From Saprospiraceae bacterium (GTDB lineage Bacteria > Bacteroidota > Bacteroidia > Chitinophagales > Saprospiraceae): a stretch of 6,625 nucleotides of DNA. Shown here in pieces: positions 1-5,473 of this stretch; position 1 is the stretch's first letter, and every line of letters begins with the position of its first letter. The stretch is from assembly GCA_020436955.1 (NCBI GenBank), contig JAGQWW010000144.1:1-6625 (forward strand), in the 5' to 3' direction. Below the pieces are notes generated by a model, which was not told where the DNA came from, did not search any database, and saw only the letters and a program-made list of their open reading frames with translations. Both the position numbers and the translations under genes were made by a program.

Positions 1-1
1 T

Positions 2-136
2 TCCACTCCTCCTTATCAATCGGTATGAGTCGCAACCTTTGGAACAAGTCCTGAGGCAGAGCAATTACTAAGTCGTCTACAATCCGAATTTAAGATTGAA
101 GCGTATGTGCGCAAACAGCAGGAAATAGGGGAATAG
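2..136 (+). pseudogene. 3' end of a SPOR-like domain gene, interrupted by an in-frame TGA
   Basis: The frame starting at base 2 reads STPPYQSV, then TGA (26-28), then 35 codons to TAG (134-136), beginning VATFGTSPEAEQLLSRL and ending EAYVRKQQEIGE. The pattern Y-x-x-V-(stop)-V-x-x-F-x-x-x-x-E-A-x-x-L-L-x-x-L followed by AYV is that of the second half of a SPOR domain, a module that binds denuded peptidoglycan and usually sits at a protein's C-terminus. In that family the residue between the two valines is commonly Arg, so one C-to-T change of CGA to TGA would explain the stop. The alternatives are a real end at TGA with coincidental downstream coding look, or the frame starting at base 3, which runs open to TAA at 69-71 and ends LEQVLRQSNY. 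The gene begins outside the window. It converges with the response regulator. Seen: frames and stops; known: SPOR pattern; inferred: the nonsense change. Confidence 0.42.
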
Positions 137-194
137 GAAGGAAGGGAGAATGGGGGGAATAGGTTAATGGGTTAATGGGCGAATAGGTGAATGG
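131..194 (+). repeat. Degenerate short tandem repeats, GAATAGG and GTTAATGG units
   Basis: GAATAGG occurs at 131-137, 157-163 and 181-187. GTTAATGG occurs twice in tandem at 163-170 and 171-178, and a GTGAATGG variant at 187-194. The intervening bases are almost only G and A. The tract starts inside the last codons of the SPOR-like frame: its first GAATAGG supplies the TAG stop. The + strand is extremely C-poor here. Function unknown; it resembles microsatellite-like intergenic repeats. Confidence 0.7.
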
Positions 195-202
195 TTTTTT
201 TG

Positions 203-237
203 GATTTACGAAGGACGATTTACGGGTTACGGATGAA
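203..237 (+). repeat. Heptamer repeat GATTTAC / GAAGGAC / GATTTAC / GGGTTAC / GGATGAA
   Basis: The stretch divides cleanly into 7-bp units: GATTTAC (203-209), GAAGGAC (210-216), GATTTAC (217-223), GGGTTAC (224-230) and GGATGAA (231-237). The exact direct repeat GATTTACG recurs at 203 and 217, a period of 14 (two heptamers). It differs in sequence from the GAATAGG tract next to it but shares the unit length and the G at position 1. No coding content seen. Confidence 0.65.
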
Positions 238-262
238 CAAGAGTTAAGAAGTTGAAAATGAT

Positions 263-300
263 GCTTTGTAGGTCAAGGGCATGTCCTTGACCTACAAAGC
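263..300. repeat. Perfect 16-bp inverted repeat, REP-like hairpin
   Basis: GCTTTGTAGGTCAAGG (263-278) pairs perfectly with CCTTGACCTACAAAGC (285-300) across a 6-base loop GCATGT. There is no T-run directly after either arm, so it is not a typical intrinsic terminator, and a true terminator follows 13 bases later. A perfect arm of this length between converging genes suggests a dispersed REP-type palindrome or a remnant of a small mobile element; that is inference, because only one copy lies in the window. It could also act as a 3' mRNA stabiliser for the upstream gene. Confidence 0.75.
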
Positions 301-313
301 CAAAAGCCAAAAT

Positions 314-351
314 AAAAAGGAGCGACCGAGTAATTACGGTCGCTCCTTTTT
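314..351. terminator. Bidirectional rho-independent terminator
   Basis: A 15-bp perfect stem, AAAAAGGAGCGACCG (314-328) with CGGTCGCTCCTTTTT (337-351), encloses an 8-base loop AGTAATTA. The GC-rich core GGAGCGACCG is flanked by an A-run on one side and a T-run on the other, so it can work for both strands. It lies 69 bases past the stop of the response regulator (- strand) and also downstream of the + strand SPOR-like gene, exactly where a shared terminator for converging genes is expected. Confidence 0.9.
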
Positions 352-419
352 GTATTCCTTAAGTATTGATTTTACATACGTTAGGTTTAGGTAGAGTGTG
401 TTTGAAAGTCCTTTTATCT

Positions 420-1073
420 TTATACAAGCCCTTGTTCTACTGCGAATTTTACCAGTTCTGTACTGGAATTGAAGTTAAGTTTTCGCAAGATGTTTTTCCT
501 ATGTGTTTCAACCGTATAGCGGCTGATGAAAAGCTCCTTTCCGATTCCCTGGCTGGTGAAGCCGCGGCTGATGAATCGCAATATTTCCTGTTCTCTTTTT
601 GAAAGGCATAATCTCTTTTGAAAGCCATCCATTAGAACAGTGTCAGCTGGATTTTCCTGTGGAGTGGTGAGTCTAACTTCGCGGCTCATGAAGAATTCAC
701 CTGCGCGAACCATTTCAATAGCTTTAAGGAAATCCTGTTTTGTGCTGCTTTTGAGGAGGAATCCGTCTACTTTAAGGTCAACGACGGCTTTGATTAAATC
801 GGGATGGTTGTAGGAAGTGTAGGCGACGATGCGGAGGAATGGATGGTTTTCTTTTAGCTTCTTAATAGTTTTTGAAAAGTCTTCGCCTGGGATGTTTAAG
901 TCTAATAAAAGTACGTCAGCTCTCTTTTGAGCCAACAGCTTAAAGAGCTCTTTTCCGGAAGGTGCAGAGCCAATCAGCTCCTTCCCGGGCTCTTTGGACA
1001 ACAAGGCTGTGACGCCTGCTGCCACAATGGGATGGTCATCAGCGATGACTACCCTGATTTTTTCAACATTCAT
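420..1073 (-). CDS. NarL/FixJ-family response regulator (REC + LuxR-type HTH)
   Basis: Predicted 217-residue two-component DNA-binding regulator. Residues 6-122 form the receiver domain: acidic pocket D12-D13 in VVIADDHP, phosphoacceptor D58 in LLLDLNIPG, switch Thr T86 in VAYTSY, and conserved Lys K108 in FLLKSS. Residues about 155-217 are a LuxR_C helix-turn-helix, starting LSKREQEIL, with GKELFISRYTVETHRKNIL as the DNA-contacting part. All key residues are present, so it should be phosphorylatable. The reading frame extends upstream to a TTG at 1145 and an ATG at 1109, but I place the start at ATG 1073 because the receiver domain begins six residues later, the length then fits the family, and an A-rich leader precedes it. 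No sensor kinase is adjacent, so it is an orphan here. It has its own candidate promoter (1303-1333) and ends at a strong terminator. It is not PorX, which has a PglZ-type output domain. Target genes unknown. Confidence 0.93.
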   Translation of the reverse strand: MNVEKIRVVIADDHPIVAAGVTALLSKEPGKELIGSAPSGKELFKLLAQKRADVLLLDLNIPGEDFSKTIKKLKENHPFLRIVAYTSYNHPDLIKAVVDLKVDGFLLKSSTKQDFLKAIEMVRAGEFFMSREVRLTTPQENPADTVLMDGFQKRLCLSKREQEILRFISRGFTSQGIGKELFISRYTVETHRKNILRKLNFNSSTELVKFAVEQGLV

Positions 1074-1089
1074 GGGATCTTTATTTTGT

Positions 1090-1101
1090 TTGTTTGCTAA
1101 T
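1090..1101 (-). repeat. 12-mer shared by two upstream regions (copy 1)
   Basis: On the + strand the sequence is TTGTTTGCTAAT (ATTAGCAAACAA on the coding strand). It lies 16 bases upstream of the regulator's ATG at 1073. The identical 12-mer lies at 3900-3911 upstream of porZ, and an 8-base core TTTGCTAA occurs at 3860-3867, directly upstream of the chosen porZ start. It may be an A-rich translational enhancer of the Bacteroidota type or a shared regulatory site. Confidence 0.5.
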
Positions 1102-1145
1102 ATGTTCATGCCTGGCAACACAATGCATGGGACATCATGTGCCAA

Positions 1146-1202
1146 TTAGATTGCCGAAATACATGGAAAACCTTATACCATGTATGGGATAAAGCAATCT
1201 AA
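1146..1202. promoter_or_regulatory. Nested inverted repeat in the regulator's leader
   Basis: Outer arms TTAGATTGC (1146-1154) and GCAATCTAA (1194-1202) are perfect 9-mers. Inside them ATACATGG (1159-1166) and CCATGTAT (1178-1185) are perfect 8-mers with an 11-base loop; an internal loop separates the two stems. The chance of both nesting this way is low. If the promoter at 1303-1333 is used, the structure is transcribed about 75 to 130 bases before the regulator's ATG and could fold as RNA; it could equally be a DNA operator. Confidence 0.55.
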
Positions 1203-1242
1203 CCCTAAAGGGGGTCAATAATTTCCAGGGGATACTTCAATA

Positions 1243-1259
1243 CCGGTTTTGGGAACCGG
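1243..1259. promoter_or_regulatory. Small GC-rich hairpin in the same leader
   Basis: CCGGTT (1243-1248) and AACCGG (1254-1259) form a 6-bp stem with a 5-base loop. No T-run follows on the - strand, so it is not a standard terminator. In the inferred leader transcript it would lie upstream of the nested repeat at 1146-1202. Confidence 0.35.
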
Positions 1260-1302
1260 AGGGGTAGGATTTGATTGGTTTCTTTTCCAAAAAAAACACC
1301 AC

Positions 1303-1333
1303 CAAAATTAGGTATTTTTTAGACTCAGGTCAA
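1303..1333 (-). promoter_or_regulatory. Bacteroidota-type promoter for the response regulator
   Basis: On the - strand TAATTTTG (1310-1303) is an exact match to the Bacteroidota -7 box TAnnTTTG. TTG (1333-1331), with 20 bases between, matches the -33 element and the accepted spacing. The start of transcription would be near 1298, giving a leader of about 225 bases before ATG 1073. This is the only site in the region found with both boxes at good spacing. Confidence 0.55.
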
Positions 1334-1343
1334 CTATTTCCAA

Positions 1344-1360
1344 ATTTTTCACTGAAAAAT
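1344..1360. promoter_or_regulatory. AT-rich palindrome just upstream of the regulator promoter
   Basis: ATTTTTCACTGAAAAAT is a perfect palindrome around a central C (8-bp arms). Its centre at 1352 would be near -54 relative to the inferred transcription start, a usual place for an activator site. Which protein binds is unknown; autoregulation by the adjacent regulator is only a guess. Confidence 0.35.
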
Positions 1361-1488
1361 AGCTAGAAAACAAACGAATATTTAGATCTATATAATTTTT
1401 TATAAATCCTAAATTACCGAAAATCAGTGATTAAGGAAGAATCTTTGGAGAAGGTAAATGATGAAACTTTTTTTAAAAAATCTAAAAT

Positions 1489-3849
1489 TTACTTCACAAA
1501 AAGGATTTTTGCAGCAACTGCATCGGGATTATCCAGTAATCTTGAGGTAGTACTAAAGACCAGGTAAACTCCTGTTTCCACTTTTCTGCCATTGTAATCT
1601 TTACCATCCCAAATGGCTTCTCCACCGTTGGCATCAGTTTCGTAAACGAGCTTACCTGAGATATCAGTAATCTTGACATTTGCATCCCTGGCTAAACCAG
1701 AAATAGCAATTGGGCCATCATAATCAGGACGAACCGGATTTGGAAACACTTTTACATTGGTTGAATTTAAAGCGCCTCCTGCAGTAGCATCTGTTCTGAA
1801 GGATTGGATTCCTGCCGGAGTAGCAACAAAGACTTCCCCTGTCTGCTGGTTAATGGCAATATCCATTACATTATTATCAAACAAAGGACTATTCAATTCA
1901 TTGTAAGAGGCTAGCAATTCGTCTCCGGAAGGAGATTGCAAGAAAATACCATTTGTCGTACCAAACCATTTTCTGTTGGCTCCATCCACCGCGATACATT
2001 GGACATTTTCACCTTTTAAAAGATATTCATTGTCTCCACCAACATTCACGATTTGCAAAAAGCCCGGACAGATGAACGCATCAAAGGCCTGGCTTCCACA
2101 TTGGAAAATAACCACACCGTCCTGGGTACCCACCCAAACATCACCATCTAGATCAACTGCTAAACTGTTTACATCGTTGATAGGAAGATTAGAGTTGTTT
2201 TGGGTGATTAGTCTACACTGGTCATCATTAGGATCGTTTAAGTCTCCTTCATTAAAAACCATAACCCCGGCTCCTCCGTCATTCACCACCATCCACTTGT
2301 TGCCGTTGCCGTCTACCACCAAATCAAGAAATTGGGTAAAATTGCCACAATCCCTGAATTCGAAACTTTTCCAACTGCGCTCACTTTTATTAAAAACGGA
2401 TAAAGGTTCTTCAGCGAGATAATTGGAAACCCAAACATTGCCATTTTGGTCCAAATCAATGCCTCCAATTCTGGTACGCTGAGCATCTCCTACGGCTCCA
2501 CCGAGGGAAGAATTACTTTGATTATAAATAGTTATATCATCAGCATCCAAATCATAGTCAAGAAATCCTTCAGCCCAGGACCCGATATAAACACGGTTTT
2601 GAGAAGGGTCGCCTTTAATGGCAACTACATCAAATATGTCATCGTCTCTGAAATTGGGATCTGTATTCATCCCATTCATTTCTAATCGATTTCTTCTGTT
2701 GAAAGATGTCCACTCATTTTCATGATATCGTAGAAACCCTTCTGAACGGTATAAATAGGTGAACTGATTGTTCCAACCACCGGTTGCTACCCATAGACTT
2801 CCGCTTTCGTAATCCAGTTCCCAGGCAAAACCGGTTTCCGGACCATCAAATATTTCTTTACTGCAACCATCCCCATTTATGTTGTCAAATTTTCTGAACT
2901 CCTTTTCCAAATCAGCTAACCAAACTGCACCAGCTTCATCGATAATGGCAAAGGTGGTGGTCACTATACAATCACCGGATAAGGTATTCACCAATTGGCT
3001 GTTTTCATCAAAGACCAGAATACGATCCAGGCATGCTCTACAGTCCATTCCTGCCAATAGATAATTTTCATTGGCTGAAAAATAGGTTGGTGAAAAAGCA
3101 TTATTAAAATAGATTTGGTTCAGTTCACCATTACGGTAGGTAAACAAAGAATCATTGATGTTGAGATAAAGGTCATCTTTAAATACTTCCAGTGTTTTGC
3201 TCGAATAATCACCCGGAAATCCTTCATTCATGCCCATTAAGGACCAGTTGGTAACAAAGTCCTGCAGGTTGACGCCCGGGCTGTCTGCTACACGGTAGAT
3301 TCCTTCTTCAGTCGCTGCATATAAATAGCCATCATGTCTTGCTACACTGTAAACTGCAATACCAGTTCTAATATCGTTGGTGAAAGTTTCTGAAACAGGA
3401 TTCAATTCAAGTACGCCGAAACCTGTAGAAATGAAAACCCGGTCAGGAGCAACCACATTGATATTGTAAATCTCACGGTCTCCGAGGATATTTCCTTGTT
3501 TGATAAACGGTAAGGTAATGGTCTGACCATCTTTAATCAGGTCAATATTCCCATTTGCATAGGCTATAATCAGTGTCTGTGCTCCTTCACTATATTTTAC
3601 GATGGAAATTCCGACATCACTTAATCCATTGGTTTTGGACAATCTGGAAACAGTATTGTCCTCCTTGTTTATTTCAATGAGAGAAAAATCAGCAGCATAA
3701 TAGATACTGGTAGGACTTTGGGTTACAAATACTCCTTTCGTATAAGGTTGGTACGATTTCCAGTCGCCGATTGCCTGGTCTGATTGCGCTATTAGCGCTG
3801 TTGAAAAGAACACAAGTGTTAGTCCTACAAGTAAATGCTTTATTTCCAT
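1489..3849 (-). CDS. porZ: PorZ, type IX secretion attachment-complex surface protein
   Basis: 786-residue exported protein. Residues 1-22 (MEIKHLLVGLTLVFFSTALIAQ) form a signal peptide. The N-terminal part carries the PorZ hallmarks: RLSKTNGLSDVGISIVKY (69-86), ANGNIDLI (98-105) and ISTGFGVLEL (140-149), part of a first beta-propeller. A second propeller follows, with blade motifs such as VDLDGDVWVGTQDGV (about 565-579) and VDGANRKWFGTTNGI (about 621-635). Residues about 697-786 are a T9SS-type C-terminal beta-sandwich (VKVFPNPV, then ETGVYLV). Length and order match Porphyromonas PorZ (about 776 residues, two propellers plus CTD). Known role: with PorU, PorV and PorQ it forms the surface complex that removes CTDs and attaches cargo to anionic LPS; PorZ supplies that LPS. 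I chose ATG 3849 over ATG 3873 because an A-rich leader precedes it. Nine Cys residues, four at 270-329. A CTD cargo with a propeller is the alternative, less likely given the N-terminal motifs. Confidence 0.88.
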   Translation of the reverse strand: MEIKHLLVGLTLVFFSTALIAQSDQAIGDWKSYQPYTKGVFVTQSPTSIYYAADFSLIEINKEDNTVSRLSKTNGLSDVGISIVKYSEGAQTLIIAYANGNIDLIKDGQTITLPFIKQGNILGDREIYNINVVAPDRVFISTGFGVLELNPVSETFTNDIRTGIAVYSVARHDGYLYAATEEGIYRVADSPGVNLQDFVTNWSLMGMNEGFPGDYSSKTLEVFKDDLYLNINDSLFTYRNGELNQIYFNNAFSPTYFSANENYLLAGMDCRACLDRILVFDENSQLVNTLSGDCIVTTTFAIIDEAGAVWLADLEKEFRKFDNINGDGCSKEIFDGPETGFAWELDYESGSLWVATGGWNNQFTYLYRSEGFLRYHENEWTSFNRRNRLEMNGMNTDPNFRDDDIFDVVAIKGDPSQNRVYIGSWAEGFLDYDLDADDITIYNQSNSSLGGAVGDAQRTRIGGIDLDQNGNVWVSNYLAEEPLSVFNKSERSWKSFEFRDCGNFTQFLDLVVDGNGNKWMVVNDGGAGVMVFNEGDLNDPNDDQCRLITQNNSNLPINDVNSLAVDLDGDVWVGTQDGVVIFQCGSQAFDAFICPGFLQIVNVGGDNEYLLKGENVQCIAVDGANRKWFGTTNGIFLQSPSGDELLASYNELNSPLFDNNVMDIAINQQTGEVFVATPAGIQSFRTDATAGGALNSTNVKVFPNPVRPDYDGPIAISGLARDANVKITDISGKLVYETDANGGEAIWDGKDYNGRKVETGVYLVFSTTSRLLDNPDAVAAKILFVK

Positions 3850-3888
3850 TCGTTTTTTATTTGCTAACCGCATTTGAAAACTAGGCTT

Positions 3889-3911
3889 TAAAGGTATTAT
3901 TGTTTGCTAAT
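3889..3911 (-). promoter_or_regulatory. Weak promoter-like box and second 12-mer copy upstream of porZ
   Basis: On the - strand TACCTTTA (3896-3889) matches TAnnTTTG at all but the last base; I see no good -33 TTG. Transcription would start near 3884, leaving about 35 bases before ATG 3849 but only about 11 before ATG 3873, mild support for the inner start. Immediately upstream lies the second copy of the 12-mer TTGTTTGCTAAT (3900-3911). porZ may instead be read through from the SWIM gene, whose stop is only 93 bases away. Confidence 0.3.
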
Positions 3912-3942
3912 TTTAATTTAAACCCTCCTGATAAAGAAAAGG

Positions 3943-5295
3943 TCATTCAGATTTCAATTCAAAATAAACTTCATCTTGCCAGGCTGCCAGGGGAAGTATT
4001 TGTTCTCCATCCCATTCTCCAAAAATGGTGAACGGTTGGCCGGCGCCGATGCTCAACAATTTCCAACCTGCCAAACCTTCAACTCGCATGGGTAAAGATT
4101 GACCATTTTTATCAGAAAGGTGCCATTGTTTGTCAATTTCGACCGGGAAAGCCTCCGAAATTCCAAAAGGAATAATGCCAGTCCAAGGATTATTGCTAAT
4201 TAATGATGCATAATGTTTTTGGAACGCTTCCATTGAATCAAATCCTTTTACCGGAAGGATGTCTTCGAGCACACTTTCTCTCCCACTTACAATGGCTCTG
4301 AAATTATTGGTCCCGGGATAAAATACCACTGTTGCTTCCATGGAAGAACCAGCCTTGTAAACTACCTCAAAAGGTTGGGAACCAAATGCAAAGTCTAAAA
4401 CCATTGCGTATTGTTCGGATTTAAATCCATAAAGCCATGTTTTCCGGGCTGTTAGATTTTCTTCCATGGTTTGGGTAACTCCCAAAATCTGCCAATTGTC
4501 AGTTATGCCGGGTTCTTCAGCCAATAGGTCTTTTTTGACGTTAGCACCTGCAAATTGTAAGATATCCAATTGGGTCGAGATATCCAGTTTTTCAAAATTT
4601 AACAAGCCTCCAGCAGTCAGGTGCCAAAGGGAGATATCCTTCAACACTTTTTCGTGCCAATTATCTGATCCGGTTTGAGAAGCCAGTATGCGCATTTTCC
4701 TACCGATGCTTCCCAGCTTGGCATCTACCATCCTTTTGGAGATAAATTCCCAATTATCTCTGTTCAAAGACTCAGCACCGGCGAGCCCCCTGCCTAACAA
4801 ATCCTTTAACCAGGTTTCCAACTCCAACGCTCCTTGTTTCATTTCATCTAACCTTGAAGCAGAAACCAACAAGTCCCAGGTCCATTCGCGGGCTTTTTTC
4901 GGTTCCGGGATTGGTTCGGGCAAAACTTCAGATGGTTCGGATGTTTTAAGTATCCCTGATTTCCTTTTGTCCCGTCCCTGAATCCATTTTTCAACATCAT
5001 CGGGCATAGTATGTCCAAAGCGGAAAGCATCCGGACGGATGAAAATCATTAAAGCTAAACCAAGGGCATGTTTGCAAGGGAATTTTCTGCTGGGGCAGGA
5101 ACATTTAAATCCGGGTCCGTCCAAATCTACTGCTGTATAAAAGGGATTTGCCGGGGTTTTATATTCTCCCCACAAAACTCGTTCTGTCCCTTCCAACAAT
5201 TGCCACCTGAAAGGAGCAGCACATTGTTTGGCCCTTTCCTGGCTGACAGGATCCGGAGCGAGCGATTGGAGTTTTTCCAGGGTAATTAGAGCCAA
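3943..5295 (-). CDS. SWIM zinc-finger family protein
   Basis: 450 residues, cytosolic (no signal peptide or membrane segment seen). The SWIM motif C-x-C-x6-C-x-H lies at C65, C67, C74 and H76 in FKCSCPSRKFPCKHALGLAL; SWIM fingers bind zinc and are thought to contact DNA or protein. The N-terminus (LEKLQSLAPDP, then WGEY) fits bacterial SWIM proteins. A charged, Pro/Glu-rich linker spans about 105-136, followed by a helical block (about 146-235, with WLKDLLGRGLA and RMVDAKLGSIGRKMR) and a mixed C-terminal half of unknown fold. The start is TTG at 5295: an in-frame TGA at 5313-5311 limits the frame, and the next Met comes only after the SWIM motif. No Shine-Dalgarno is visible. In other bacteria such proteins often sit with DUF5691, MoxR ATPase and VWA genes; none of these is in the window. 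Stop is TGA. Its molecular role is not established. Confidence 0.88.
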   Translation of the reverse strand: MALITLEKLQSLAPDPVSQERAKQCAAPFRWQLLEGTERVLWGEYKTPANPFYTAVDLDGPGFKCSCPSRKFPCKHALGLALMIFIRPDAFRFGHTMPDDVEKWIQGRDKRKSGILKTSEPSEVLPEPIPEPKKAREWTWDLLVSASRLDEMKQGALELETWLKDLLGRGLAGAESLNRDNWEFISKRMVDAKLGSIGRKMRILASQTGSDNWHEKVLKDISLWHLTAGGLLNFEKLDISTQLDILQFAGANVKKDLLAEEPGITDNWQILGVTQTMEENLTARKTWLYGFKSEQYAMVLDFAFGSQPFEVVYKAGSSMEATVVFYPGTNNFRAIVSGRESVLEDILPVKGFDSMEAFQKHYASLISNNPWTGIIPFGISEAFPVEIDKQWHLSDKNGQSLPMRVEGLAGWKLLSIGAGQPFTIFGEWDGEQILPLAAWQDEVYFELKSE

Positions 5296-5331
5296 GGAGC
5301 AAAATTTTATTCAGTTTTTTCAAACAGGTCC

Positions 5332-5339
5332 CAAAAGTA
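5332..5339 (-). promoter_or_regulatory. -7 box candidate for the SWIM gene
   Basis: TACTTTTG on the - strand (5339-5332) matches TAnnTTTG exactly and lies 36 bases upstream of the TTG start, leaving a leader of about 30 bases. The nearest upstream TTG (5367-5365) is 25 bases away, longer than the usual spacing, so the assignment is tentative. Confidence 0.35.
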
Positions 5340-5433
5340 AAAGTTTGTCAGGTGAAAAATAGGACAATCTTTGTAGCATTTCAGGCAGTTTACACGTATG
5401 AATTGATGACGTAGGACTTTTTAGAGCAAAGTG

Positions 5434-5441
5434 TACCTTTG
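5434..5441 (+). promoter_or_regulatory. -7 box candidate for the glycosyltransferase gene
   Basis: TACCTTTG matches the Bacteroidota box TAnnTTTG exactly and lies 32 bases before ATG 5474. No TTG stands at the expected -33 distance (the nearest, 5403-5405, is 28 bases away), so this promoter is either weak, activator-dependent, or misassigned. It and the SWIM-gene box form a divergent pair in the 178-bp gap. Confidence 0.4.
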
Positions 5442-5473
5442 TTGTCATAAAACAATCAGCTATAAAGCCTTCA

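Larger units (their letters stand above)
1074..1488. other. Gene-free region between porZ and the response regulator
   Basis: No credible coding frame. From the regulator side it holds an A-rich leader, a nested inverted repeat (1146-1202), a small hairpin (1243-1259), a Bacteroidota-type promoter (1303-1333) and an AT-rich 17-bp palindrome (1344-1360). Bases about 1361-1488 are very AT-rich, with the 8-bp palindrome TAGATCTA (1383-1390) and a TTTTTTAAAAAA block just past the porZ stop. I see no GC-stemmed terminator for porZ, so some read-through into the regulator is possible. Confidence 0.7.

Noticed and set aside
26..28. TGA read as an amino acid through an altered genetic code
   Set aside because: The SWIM gene ends at TGA and all genes here use TGG for Trp, so the standard code applies.
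131..237. CRISPR array
   Set aside because: The units are 7-8 bp, degenerate and adjacent, with no spacers of uniform length and no cas genes.
366..602. + strand open frame of 78 codons over the end of the response regulator
   Set aside because: It is antisense to the conserved LuxR-type HTH, has no family resemblance, and lacks an ATG start.
1074..1145. N-terminal extension of the response regulator to TTG 1145 or ATG 1109
   Set aside because: The extra residues show no family resemblance and the receiver domain begins right after the ATG at 1073; the DNA there carries inverted-repeat and leader-like sequence.
1469..1480. T-run followed by A-run just past the porZ stop as a terminator
   Set aside because: The stem would be only A-T pairs with no GC core, too weak for an intrinsic terminator.
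1976..2422. + strand open frame of 148 codons inside porZ
   Set aside because: Antisense to conserved propeller blades, with a Ser/Pro/Thr-rich low-complexity product typical of a shadow frame.
4688..4981. + strand open frame of 97 codons inside the SWIM gene
   Set aside because: Shadow of the SWIM gene's helical block; no independent start signal or recognisable motif.
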